From contig NZ_NWVL01000049.1 of assembly GCF_002382885.1 (NCBI RefSeq), positions 1 to 61,936 of the forward strand: a stretch of DNA of 61,936 nucleotides, in the 5' to 3' direction. Made by a program: the position numbers and the translations under genes. This DNA is from Streptomyces sp. WZ.A104 (GTDB taxonomy: Bacteria; Actinomycetota; Actinomycetes; Streptomycetales; Streptomycetaceae). The notes below the pieces were generated by a model that worked only from the letters and a program-made list of their open reading frames with translations, did not search any database and had not been told where the DNA came from. Below are positions 51,431-59,374 of the stretch, in pieces (position 1 is the stretch's first letter; every line of letters begins with the position of its first letter).

Positions 51431-52768
51431 ATGACCCAGGCCCCCGCGACCCCGAAGAACAGCCGTCGACGGCATGACCGAGAGATCATCGCCCTCGCGG
51501 TTCCGGCCTTCGGAGCACTCGTCGCCGAGCCGCTCTTCGTGATGGTCGACAGCGCTGTCGTGGGCCACCTCGGCACCCCACAGCTCGCCGGCCTCGGGAT
51601 CGCCGCAGCCCTCCTGATGACCGCTGTGAGCGTCTTCGTCTTCCTCGCCTACGCCACCACCGCGGCCGTCGCCCGCCGTGTGGGAGCGGGCGATCTGCCC
51701 GCTGCGATCCGCCAGGGCATGGACGGTGTCTGGCTCGCCCTCCTGCTCGGAGCCGCGGTCGTCGCGCTCGCGCTCCCGTCCACCCCCTGGCTGGTGGACA
51801 TCTTCGGTGCATCCGACACCGCCGCCCCGTACGCCATCACGTATCTGCGGATCTCCGTCCTCGGCATCCCGGCCATGCTCGTCGTGCTCGCCGCCACCGG
51901 CGTACTGCGCGGCCTCCAGGACACCCGCACCCCGCTTTACGTCGCCATCGGCGGTTTCACAGCGAACGCCCTCCTCAGTGTGACCCTCGTCTACGGGGCC
52001 GGTCTCGGCATCGCCGGATCCGCATGGGGCACCGTGATCGCCCAGGTGGGGATGGCCGTCGCCTACCTCGTCGTCGTGATCCGAGGAGCCCGCAGACACG
52101 GCGCTTCCCTGCGCCCCGACGCGGCCGGAATCCGGGCCAGCGCCCGGGCCGGAGTGCCGCTGCTGGTGAGGACCCTGTCGCTGCGCGCCGTCCTGATGAT
52201 CGCCACCGCCATCGCCGCCCGCCTCGGGGACAGCGACATCGCCGCACACCAGATCATCCTCTCCCTCTGGAGCCTGACCGCCTTCGCGCTCGACGCCATC
52301 GCCATCGCGGGCCAGGCGATCATCGGTCGCTATCTGGGAGCCAACGACGAGAAGGGCGCGCGCGATGCCTGCCGTCGCATGGTCGAGTGGGGCATCGGCA
52401 GCGGGATCGCCCTCGGCATCCTGATCGTGCTCGCCCGTCCCCTGTTCATCCCGCTGTTCACGAGCGACCCGACCGTGAAGGACACCCTGCTCCCCGCCCT
52501 CCTGGTCGTAGCGGTCTCCCAGCCGATCGCCGGCGTGGTCTTCGTCCTGGACGGCGTCCTGATGGGAGCGGGCGACGGCCGCTACCTCGCCTGGGCCATG
52601 CTCGTGACGCTCGCGGTCTTCGCTCCGGTCGCGTTCCTGGTGCCCGCCCTCGGCGGCGGGCTCACCGCACTCTGGTGGGCGATGACGCTGATGATGACCG
52701 TCCGGCTCGCCACGCTCTGGCTGCGTACGCGATCGGGCCGCTGGATCGTCACCGGTGCCACGCGCTGA
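51431..52768 (+). CDS. MATE-family multidrug efflux transporter
   Basis: 445 aa, 12 predicted membrane segments in two related halves, the MATE layout. The first half has VAEPLFVMVDSAVVGHLGTPQLAGLGIA and the second DSDIAAHQIILSLWSLTAFALDAIAIAGQAIIGRYLGAND, both family hallmarks. Exports cationic compounds using H+ or Na+; substrate not predictable. ATG 51431 follows the promoter at 51395-51424 closely. Confidence 0.93.
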   Translation: MTQAPATPKNSRRRHDREIIALAVPAFGALVAEPLFVMVDSAVVGHLGTPQLAGLGIAAALLMTAVSVFVFLAYATTAAVARRVGAGDLPAAIRQGMDGVWLALLLGAAVVALALPSTPWLVDIFGASDTAAPYAITYLRISVLGIPAMLVVLAATGVLRGLQDTRTPLYVAIGGFTANALLSVTLVYGAGLGIAGSAWGTVIAQVGMAVAYLVVVIRGARRHGASLRPDAAGIRASARAGVPLLVRTLSLRAVLMIATAIAARLGDSDIAAHQIILSLWSLTAFALDAIAIAGQAIIGRYLGANDEKGARDACRRMVEWGIGSGIALGILIVLARPLFIPLFTSDPTVKDTLLPALLVVAVSQPIAGVVFVLDGVLMGAGDGRYLAWAMLVTLAVFAPVAFLVPALGGGLTALWWAMTLMMTVRLATLWLRTRSGRWIVTGATR

Positions 52769-52791
52769 CGATCCAGCCCCCACGCGCCGAC

Positions 52792-52805
52792 GTTTCACGT
52801 GAAAC
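52792..52805. promoter_or_regulatory. parS site (pair, first)
   Basis: Perfect GTTTCACGTGAAAC, 24 bases after the MATE stop. Its partner is 35 bases away centre to centre. Confidence 0.93.
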
Positions 52806-52826
52806 GGTGAGCGGGACCGGAGCCCT

Positions 52827-52840
52827 GTTTCACGTGAAAC
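52827..52840. promoter_or_regulatory. parS site (pair, second)
   Basis: Perfect GTTTCACGTGAAAC, flanked by T and A as in the extended consensus, directly before the MATE/rplI terminator. Confidence 0.93.
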
Positions 52841-52854
52841 ACTCCCCCGGACAC

Positions 52855-52891
52855 AGTGAAGGGCCGCACCCACGGGGTGCGGCCCTTCACT
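52855..52891. terminator. Bidirectional terminator between the MATE and rplI genes
   Basis: Perfect 17-bp stem (52855-52871 with 52875-52891) with a 3-base ACG loop, 20 bases downstream of rplI. Confidence 0.85.
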
Positions 52892-52911
52892 GACTCTGCT
52901 GAGCTCTGCCC

Positions 52912-53358
52912 TTAGGCAGCAACGACCTCGATGCCGAGCTTCGCTGCGACCTCGGGGTGCAGACGGACGGACACCTGGTGTCCGCCGAGCGTCTTGATGG
53001 GCGAACCGAGCTCGACGCGACGCTTGTCGACGTCGGGACCACCGGCAGCCTTGATCGCCGAAGCGATGTCGGCCGGGGTCACGGAGCCGAAGAGACGGCC
53101 GGCGTCGCCGGAGCGAACGGCCAGACGGACCTTCACGCCCTCAAGCTTGGCCTTGATCTCGTTGGCCTGCTCGATCGTCGCGATCTCGTGGATCTTGCGG
53201 GCGCGGCGGATCTGCGCCACGTCCTTCTCGCCACCCTTGGTCCAGCGAATGGCGAAGCCACGCGGAACCAGGTAGTTGCGGGCGTACCCGTCCTTGACGT
53301 CGACGACGTCGCCGGCGGCACCGAGGCCGGAGACCTCGTGGGTGAGGATGATCTTCAT
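52912..53358 (-). CDS. rplI: 50S ribosomal protein L9
   Basis: 148 aa. The N-terminal rRNA-binding domain starts MKIILTHEVSGLGAAGDVVDVKDGYARNYLVPRGFA. The long connecting helix and the C-terminal domain (SVTPADIASAIKAAGG ... RLHPEVAAKLGIEV) follow as usual. Last gene of the rpsF-ssb-rpsR-rplI cluster, 18 bases after rpsR, with AAGGGAAGGGTG upstream as ribosome binding site. Confidence 0.97.
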   Translation of the reverse strand: MKIILTHEVSGLGAAGDVVDVKDGYARNYLVPRGFAIRWTKGGEKDVAQIRRARKIHEIATIEQANEIKAKLEGVKVRLAVRSGDAGRLFGSVTPADIASAIKAAGGPDVDKRRVELGSPIKTLGGHQVSVRLHPEVAAKLGIEVVAA

Positions 53359-53376
53359 GCTGTTGTCACCCTTCCC

Positions 53377-53613
53377 TTATCGCGCGGTGGACGTGTAGGG
53401 CAGCAGCGCCATCTCACGGCTGTTCTTGACTGCCGTGGCGACGTCACGCTGGTGCTGCGTGCAGTTGCCGGTGACGCGGCGGGCACGGATCTTGCCGCGG
53501 TCGGAAATGAACTTCCGCAGCATGTTCGTGTCCTTGTAGTCCACGTACTGGGTCTTGTCCTTGCAGAACGCGCAGACCTTCTTCTTAGGCTTGCGCACAG
53601 GCGGCTTCGCCAT
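53377..53613 (-). CDS. rpsR: 30S ribosomal protein S18
   Basis: 78 aa. MAKPPVRKPKKKVCAFCKDKTQYVDYKDTNMLRKFISDRGKIRARRVTGNC is the family core. CAFC and the later Cys make it a zinc-type (C+) form; streptomycetes often have a second, zinc-free S18, usually under Zur control. AGGAGAAAC precedes ATG 53613. Confidence 0.96.
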   Translation of the reverse strand: MAKPPVRKPKKKVCAFCKDKTQYVDYKDTNMLRKFISDRGKIRARRVTGNCTQHQRDVATAVKNSREMALLPYTSTAR

Positions 53614-53655
53614 GGTGTTTCTCCTGTGTGATCAAGAAGTGGGGTACGAGCCGAC

Positions 53656-54261
53656 CTAGAAAGGGGGCTCGTCCGAGTAGCCGCCGCCAGAGCCACCGGA
53701 ACCGCTGGGGCTTCCGCCCCAGCCGCCCTGCTGGGCCCCGCCCTGCTGGCCGCCTGCCGGCGCGCCGGTCGCCCACGGGTCGTCGGCGGGTGCACCGCCA
53801 CCGCCCTGCTGGCCACCGCCACCGGGACCGCCGCCCCAGGTGTTGCCACCCTGCTGGCCGCCGCCGTATCCACCCTGGCCGCCCTGACCACCGCGACCGG
53901 TGGTCTTGGTGACCTTGGCCGTGGCGTTCTTGAGGCTGGGGCCGACTTCCTCGACGTCCAGCTCGTAGACCGTGCGCTTGACGCCCTCACGGTCTTCGTA
54001 GGACCGCTGCTTCAACCGGCCCTGCACGACGACGCGCATGCCTCGCTGAAGCGACTCCGCGACGTTCTCCGCCGCCTGACGCCAGACCGAGCAGGTGAGG
54101 AACAGGCCTTCGCCGTCCTTCCACTCATTGGTCTGCCGGTCGAAGATGCGGGGTGTGGACGCGACACGGAACTTCGCGACCGCCGCACCGGACGGGGTGA
54201 AGCGCAGCTCGGGGTCGTCGACGAGATTGCCGACGACCGTGATGACGGTCTCGCCTGCCAT
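53656..54261 (-). CDS. ssb: Single-stranded DNA-binding protein
   Basis: 201 aa. The OB fold is in residues 1-115 (MAGETVITVVGNLVDDPELRFTPSGAAVAKFRVAST ... RMRVVVQGRLKQRSYEDREG). It is followed by a Gly/Gln-rich disordered linker and the acidic tip SDEPPF that recruits replication and repair partners. Lies between rpsF and rpsR, the classical arrangement. Confidence 0.97.
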   Translation of the reverse strand: MAGETVITVVGNLVDDPELRFTPSGAAVAKFRVASTPRIFDRQTNEWKDGEGLFLTCSVWRQAAENVAESLQRGMRVVVQGRLKQRSYEDREGVKRTVYELDVEEVGPSLKNATAKVTKTTGRGGQGGQGGYGGGQQGGNTWGGGPGGGGQQGGGGAPADDPWATGAPAGGQQGGAQQGGWGGSPSGSGGSGGGYSDEPPF

Positions 54262-54334
54262 GGGTGAACCTCTCGGCGGGATTGCTTCTGGCTGCTTGCT
54301 GCTACTCGGACCCGAAAACCGCTGAGCTAAATGC

Positions 54335-54625
54335 TCAGTGGACCTCGGGACGGAGGACCTTGGTCCGGAGGACCGACTCGTTCAGGTTCATCTGGCGGTC
54401 GAGCTCCTTGACGACCGCAGGCTCGGCCTGCAGGTCGATGACCGAGTAGATGCCCTCGGGCTTCTTCTTGATCTCGTAAGCGAGCCGACGACGGCCCCAG
54501 GTGTCGACCTTCTCCACCTTTCCGTTGCCCTCACGGACAACGGAGAGGAAGTTCTCGATCAGCGGGGAGACTGCTCGCTCCTCGAGATCGGGGTCGAGGA
54601 TGACCATCACCTCGTAGTGACGCAT
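54335..54625 (-). CDS. rpsF: 30S ribosomal protein S6
   Basis: 96 aa, normal length. MRHYEVMVILDPDLEERAVSPLIENFL at the N-terminus and WGRRRLAYEIKKKPEGIYSVIDLQA in the middle are the S6 fold. ATG 54625 has AAGGAGGTGG upstream, a perfect ribosome binding site. First gene of the ribosomal/ssb cluster. Confidence 0.97.
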   Translation of the reverse strand: MRHYEVMVILDPDLEERAVSPLIENFLSVVREGNGKVEKVDTWGRRRLAYEIKKKPEGIYSVIDLQAEPAVVKELDRQMNLNESVLRTKVLRPEVH

Positions 54626-54972
54626 GTGGAACCCACCTCCTTTGGACTCAGCGGCCACGGTCGTTCCGTGGCAGGAGGGTCGTGATGCGTGAGCAACGGT
54701 GTCCCCGAGGAGAACACCCGGCACTGACAATCCCGCTTCCGAACGGTCCCGTGGAGGGGGTTCGGGGAGAGGCTCGCCGTGCTGGCCTGGGCAGACACCG
54801 GTGCAGACCGTACAGACTACCCGTAGACCGGCTTCCGGTTGAAATCCGGAGCTCAGAGGGCACAATCGAGACAGATGCGGTGTGAGAGGCGCTACACGCG
54901 ACCGCTCCCTGTGAGAGCGGCCTCCGCGCGTGCGACGCCGCACCCACCGCCCGTCCGGCCAGGAGGTACTCC
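54626..54972. other. 347-bp divergent spacer, no gene seen
   Basis: Contains the rpsF leader and promoter (probably between 54790 and 54850 on the minus strand) and the promoter of the small membrane protein gene, whose CAGGAGGTACTCC ribosome binding site ends just before ATG 54973. Several open frames cross it, but none has family resemblance. Confidence 0.5.
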
Positions 54973-55284
54973 ATGGCACAGACCATCCGCCCCGCCACCG
55001 GTTCGCTCTTCGCGACGGACGGGAAGCCGCACCCGCTCCAGGACACCCTGCTCGCCGTGACCCTCGTGCTGGGACTCCTCGCCTTCGTGACGGCGATGTT
55101 CCACCACCTGCACCTGATCAGCTCCTGGGCCGGTCTCGTCGGCATCCTGACCGGGGGCTACGGACAGTTCATCTCCCGGACCACCGCGGAACGGTTCGGA
55201 CTGATCGTCGGGCTCGGCCTGTCGGCGGTCGGCTTCTTCCTCGGCATGGCGCACGGCGGCCTCTTCGGCGGCGTGATCACCTGA
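54973..55284 (+). CDS. Small membrane protein of unknown function
   Basis: 103 aa. Three hydrophobic segments (about 27-45, LLAVTLVLGLLAFVTAMF; 48-68; 76-98, FGLIVGLGLSAVGFFLGMAHGGLFGG). Conserved in streptomycetes at this place in my recollection, but no named family is recognised. CAGGAGG precedes ATG 54973. Confidence 0.8.
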   Translation: MAQTIRPATGSLFATDGKPHPLQDTLLAVTLVLGLLAFVTAMFHHLHLISSWAGLVGILTGGYGQFISRTTAERFGLIVGLGLSAVGFFLGMAHGGLFGGVIT

Positions 55285-55445
55285 CCGGCGCACCGGCCGG
55301 CGCGGTCGCCAGGGGCGCTCGCGCCGGTCGGCCGTACGTACCGGGCCAACGGGGCCAGGCCGGGTCCCCCTCGGTCACAGTAGGCTTCGGCGCGAGAGCC
55401 GGAGCCCCTGACCGATGGGGACACACCTGCCGAGGAGCGCCCCGC

Positions 55446-56564
55446 ATGAGCCTGACCCTGAGGACCATCAGCCGAGAGCAGCATCTGGCGTACATCCAGA
55501 GCCTTCCCTCGGCAAGTCACTGCCAGGTCCCGGCGTGGGCTGATGTGAAGACCGAATGGCGCTCGGAGAATCTGGGCTGGTTCGACAAGAACGGCCAGAT
55601 CGTCGGTGCGGGCCTCGTCCTGTACCGCCAGCTGCCCAAGATCAAGCGCTACCTCGCGTACCTCCCCGAGGGCCCGGTCATCAACTGGTACGCCCCGAAC
55701 CTGGACGACTGGCTCCAGCCGATGCTCGCCCACCTCAAGCAGCAGGGCGCCTTCTCCGTGAAGATGGGCCCGCCGGTGGTCATCCGGCGCTGGGACTCGG
55801 CGGCCATCAAGTCCGGCATCCAGGACCCGGACGTCAAGCGGCTGCGCGATGTCGAGGCCACCCACATCGAGCCGCGCGCCTTCGAGGTCGCGGACCGGCT
55901 GCGCAAGATGGGCTGGCAGCAGGGCGAGGACGGCGGTGCCGGCTTCGGTGACGTACAGCCCCGTTACGTCTTCCAGGTGCCGCTCGCCAACCGCTCCCTG
56001 GAGGACGTCCTCAAGGGCTTCAACCAGCTCTGGCGCCGCAACATCAAGAAGGCCGACAAGGCCGGGGTCGAGGTCGTCCAGGGCGGCTACGAGGACCTGG
56101 CCGAGTGGCAGCGCCTCTACGAGATCACCGCTGTGCGCGACCACTTCCGGCCGCGCCCGCTCTCGTACTTCCAGCGCATGTGGACGGTCCTCAACTCCGA
56201 GGACCCCAACCGGATGCGGCTCTACTTCGCCCGGCACAACGGCGTGAACCTCTCCGCGGCCACGATGCTCGTCGTCGGCGGACACGTCTGGTACTCCTAC
56301 GGCGCCTCCGACAACATCGGACGCGAGGTCCGGCCGTCGAACGCGATGCAGTGGCGCATGCTGCGCGACTCGTACGCGATGGGCGCCACCGTCTACGACC
56401 TGCGCGGCATCAGCGACTCGCTGGACGAGACCGACCACCTCTTCGGTCTGATCCAGTTCAAGGTCGGCACCGGCGGCGAGGCCGTCGAGTACGTCGGCGA
56501 GTGGGACTTCCCGCTCAACAAGCTGCTGCACAAGGCGCTCGACATCTACATGTCGCGCCGCTGA
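55446..56564 (+). CDS. femX: FemX-type peptidoglycan bridge aminoacyltransferase
   Basis: 372 aa. Fem ligases transfer an amino acid from its tRNA to lipid II; in Streptomyces a single glycine is added to the LL-diaminopimelate, which is needed for crosslinking. Two GNAT-like halves are visible: SLPSASHCQVPAWADVKTEW (N-terminal) and LWRRNIKKADKAGVEV with AMQWRMLRDSYAMGATVYDLRGI (C-terminal). No signal or span: cytoplasmic, acting at the membrane. Followed after about 96 bases by the racemase-like gene. Confidence 0.9.
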   Translation: MSLTLRTISREQHLAYIQSLPSASHCQVPAWADVKTEWRSENLGWFDKNGQIVGAGLVLYRQLPKIKRYLAYLPEGPVINWYAPNLDDWLQPMLAHLKQQGAFSVKMGPPVVIRRWDSAAIKSGIQDPDVKRLRDVEATHIEPRAFEVADRLRKMGWQQGEDGGAGFGDVQPRYVFQVPLANRSLEDVLKGFNQLWRRNIKKADKAGVEVVQGGYEDLAEWQRLYEITAVRDHFRPRPLSYFQRMWTVLNSEDPNRMRLYFARHNGVNLSAATMLVVGGHVWYSYGASDNIGREVRPSNAMQWRMLRDSYAMGATVYDLRGISDSLDETDHLFGLIQFKVGTGGEAVEYVGEWDFPLNKLLHKALDIYMSRR

Positions 56565-56660
56565 CCCGCTTCAATACAGCGATACAGCAGTACAAGACCT
56601 CGGCACACACCGTTCGTCCCTCTGATTCACCGCATCCACCAGAAAGGTTCCGGGCCGGCC

Positions 56661-57692
56661 ATGGCGCTCTCCCTCTACGTCGACACCGCGCGCTGGCGGG
56701 CGCACCAGAAGTCCGTGCTCGACCAGTTCCCCGGCCTCGTACCGGTCTGCAAGGGCAACGGCTACGGCTTTGGCCACGAGCGGCTCGCCGACGAGACGAT
56801 CCGCTTCGGGTCCGACACCCTCGCCGTCGGCACGACATACGAGGCTGCCCAGATCAAGGACTTGTTCAGCGGCGACCTGCTCGTCCTGACCCCGTTCCGG
56901 CGCGGTGAGGAGCCCGTTCCGCTGCCGGACCGTGTCATCCGGTCCGTCTCCTCCGTCGACGGGGTGCACGCCCTGGTGGGCGCCCGGGTCGTCATCGAGT
57001 GTATGAGCTCGATGAAGCGCCACGGCGTCAAGGAGGAGGAGCTCGGGCTGCTGCACGCGGCGATCGAGGACGTACGGCTCGAAGGCTTCGCGCTCCACCT
57101 GCCGCTGGACCGCACCGACGGCTCCGACGCCGTCGAGGAGGTCATCGGCTGGATGGACCGGCTGCGCGCGGCCCGGCTGCCGCTGCACACCATGTTCGTC
57201 AGCCATCTGCGCGCCGAGGAGCTGGCCCGGCTCCAGCAGCAGTTCCCGCAGACCCGCTTCCGGGCCCGCATCGGGACCCGGCTCTGGCTCGGCGACCACG
57301 AGGCCACCGAGTACCGGGGGGCCGTCCTGGACGTGACCCCCGTCGTCAAGGGAGACCGGTTCGGCTACCGCCAGCAGAAGGCCGCCTCCGACGGCTGGCT
57401 GGTCGTCGTCGCGGGCGGTACGTCCCACGGGGTCGGCCTGGAGGCGCCCAAGGCACTGCACGGCGTGATGCCGCGGGCCAAGGGCGTCGCCCGCGCGGGC
57501 CTGGCCACGGTCAACCGGAACCTGTCGCCGTTCGTCTGGGCGGGCAAGCAGCGGTGGTTCGCCGAGCCGCCTCACATGCAGGTGTCGATCCTGTTCGTGC
57601 CCTCCGACGCACAGGAACCACGGGTCGGGGACGAGCTGGTGGCCCATCTGCGCCACACGACGACCCAGTTCGACCGGCTCGTCGACCGCTAG
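56661..57692 (+). CDS. Alanine-racemase-like PLP enzyme
   Basis: 343 aa. The N-terminal PLP motif is VCKGNGYGFGHERLA, in which the Lys forms the Schiff base. The TIM-barrel FALHLPLDRTDGSD, HTMFVSHLRAEEL and the beta-domain start DVTPVVKGDRFGYRQ follow. In alanine racemases a GYADG block comes after this point; here it reads GGTSHG, so the substrate may be another amino acid or the activity may be lost. Position next to femX suggests a role in cell wall or tRNA-linked amino acid supply. AGAAAGG precedes ATG 56661. Confidence 0.82.
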   Translation: MALSLYVDTARWRAHQKSVLDQFPGLVPVCKGNGYGFGHERLADETIRFGSDTLAVGTTYEAAQIKDLFSGDLLVLTPFRRGEEPVPLPDRVIRSVSSVDGVHALVGARVVIECMSSMKRHGVKEEELGLLHAAIEDVRLEGFALHLPLDRTDGSDAVEEVIGWMDRLRAARLPLHTMFVSHLRAEELARLQQQFPQTRFRARIGTRLWLGDHEATEYRGAVLDVTPVVKGDRFGYRQQKAASDGWLVVVAGGTSHGVGLEAPKALHGVMPRAKGVARAGLATVNRNLSPFVWAGKQRWFAEPPHMQVSILFVPSDAQEPRVGDELVAHLRHTTTQFDRLVDR

Positions 57693-57730
57693 GGTCCTTC
57701 GTCCGGATAAGGCCGGGCCCGGTCGGAGCG

Positions 57731-59233
57731 TCAGTCGGAGCGGGCGTGTGCCGTGCCCCACTCCACCGGAGGCCCGTCGACCGACTCGGCCGGGTGCGCT
57801 GCGCGACGGGGCTCCGGCGCGGACGCGTCCGGCGCCCCGTCGAGCACCCCGCCCGACGGGTCGTCCGACCCGTCCCGGCGCACCGGGTCCTTCTCCGGCA
57901 GCAGGATGTCCCGGACGACCAGGGCGCACAGGTACAGCGTGCCCAGCAGGTGCAGGGCGATCGCGAGCTGGTAACCCTCCTGCGGCAGGCCCTGGTGCGT
58001 GTCCCCGCCGCTGGTGTACGCGAGGTAGAACCAGATCCCCAGGAAGTACATGACCTCGCAGGCCTGCCAGATCAGGAAGTCGCGCCAGCGCGGCCGGGCC
58101 AGGACGGCCAGCGGGATCAGCCAGAGCACGTACTGCGGTGAGTAGACCTTGTTGGTCAGAATGAACGCGGCCACCACCAGGAACGCCAACTGGGCGAAGC
58201 GCGGCCGGCGCGCGGCGCTGAGCGCCAGGCCCGCGATGCCCGCGCAGAACACGACCATCAGGACCACCGAGGCGGTGTTGACGGTGTCCACGTCGATGGG
58301 CTTGCCGGTGCGCTGGGTGATGATCAGCCAGAACGAGCCGAAGTCGATCGGCCGCTCCTGGCTGAAGGTGTAGAACTTCCGCCACCCTTCGGGGGCGTAC
58401 AGCATCACCGGCAGGTTCACCACCAGCCAGGCCGCCCCCGCACCGAGCAGGGCCGTACCGAACTCGCGCCACCTGCCCGCCCGCCAGCAGAGCAGCAGGA
58501 GAGGACCGAGCAGCAGCACGGGGTAGAGCTTGGCGGCCGTCGCGAGGCCGATGAGGATGCCGAACGCGAGCACCCTGCCCCGGGACCACATGAGCATCGC
58601 CGCGGCCGTCAGGGCCACGGCCAGCAGGTCCCAGTTGATGGTCGCGGTGAGGGCGAACGCGGGGGCCAGCGCGACCAGGAGCCCGTCCCAGGGGCGCCAC
58701 CGGTGCGTGCGCGCTGTGCACACGGCGATGATCACCGCGCAGATCATCAGCATGCCCGCGTTGACCATCCAGTACATCTGCTCGCGCTGCTGGATGGGGT
58801 CGCTGTCGGGCGTCAGCGTCAGCCAGGCCGCCACCTGCATGAACACCCCGGTCAGGACGGGGTACTCCAGGTACTGCATATCGCCGCTCAGCCGGTCGAA
58901 GTACGGCACGAGCCCGTCGGCGAAGCCCCGGCCCAGGAACAGGTGCGGGATGTCGGAGTAGCAGGCGTGCGTGTACTGCGAGGTGGCGCCGCGGAACCAC
59001 GCCCACTCGTAGCAGGGGATCTTCTGCACCATGCCGAGGGCGAACGTCCCGATCATGACCAGCGCGACGACGCGCACGGGCGTGAGCGGTCCGTCGCCGA
59101 GCCGCGCCCAGCGTCCCACCCGGCCGCCGAACAGCTCGCTCCCGGCCGCCGCGACCTCGTCCTGATCGGTGGGCCGCACGACGGGCCGCTCCTGCTGCTG
59201 CACGCTCGTGTCCTCTGCGCTGGGGCTTGGCAT
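57731..59233 (-). CDS. GT87-like integral membrane mannosyltransferase
   Basis: 500 aa with about ten membrane segments between residues 50 and 450. The GT87 (DUF2029) layout is seen: an outside loop after the first span (YEWAWFRGATSQYTHACYSDIPHLF), a GLLVALAPAFALTATINWDLLAVAL span and FILTNKVYSPQYVLWLIPLAVLARP. Likely uses polyprenyl-phosphate mannose as donor to build a cell-envelope glycan. ATG 59233 (MPSPSAEDTSV) is preferred over 59242 because AGGA lies 8 bases upstream of it. Confidence 0.87.
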   Translation of the reverse strand: MPSPSAEDTSVQQQERPVVRPTDQDEVAAAGSELFGGRVGRWARLGDGPLTPVRVVALVMIGTFALGMVQKIPCYEWAWFRGATSQYTHACYSDIPHLFLGRGFADGLVPYFDRLSGDMQYLEYPVLTGVFMQVAAWLTLTPDSDPIQQREQMYWMVNAGMLMICAVIIAVCTARTHRWRPWDGLLVALAPAFALTATINWDLLAVALTAAAMLMWSRGRVLAFGILIGLATAAKLYPVLLLGPLLLLCWRAGRWREFGTALLGAGAAWLVVNLPVMLYAPEGWRKFYTFSQERPIDFGSFWLIITQRTGKPIDVDTVNTASVVLMVVFCAGIAGLALSAARRPRFAQLAFLVVAAFILTNKVYSPQYVLWLIPLAVLARPRWRDFLIWQACEVMYFLGIWFYLAYTSGGDTHQGLPQEGYQLAIALHLLGTLYLCALVVRDILLPEKDPVRRDGSDDPSGGVLDGAPDASAPEPRRAAHPAESVDGPPVEWGTAHARSD

Positions 59234-59289
59234 GCCGCACATCCTGCCGTACGGGGCTGTGCCCGGGGCAAGGCCCGCCCGGGGGACAC

Positions 59290-59330
59290 GGCGAGGGCCG
59301 CCGTACCGGGTGGGTACGACGGCCCTCGCC
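59290..59330. terminator. Hairpin upstream of the mannosyltransferase / downstream of the PBP
   Basis: An 18-bp stem (59290-59307 with 59313-59330, one mismatch) with a 5-base loop, 45 bases after the PBP stop on the minus strand. Confidence 0.7.
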
Positions 59331-59374
59331 GCTCCGGTGGGTCGGCCCCGGAGAGTCCGGCCGTCCCTGTCCGG

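Noticed and set aside
54626..54979. N-terminal extension of ribosomal protein S6
   Set aside because: S6 begins at MRHYEVM, with a perfect ribosome binding site before ATG 54625.
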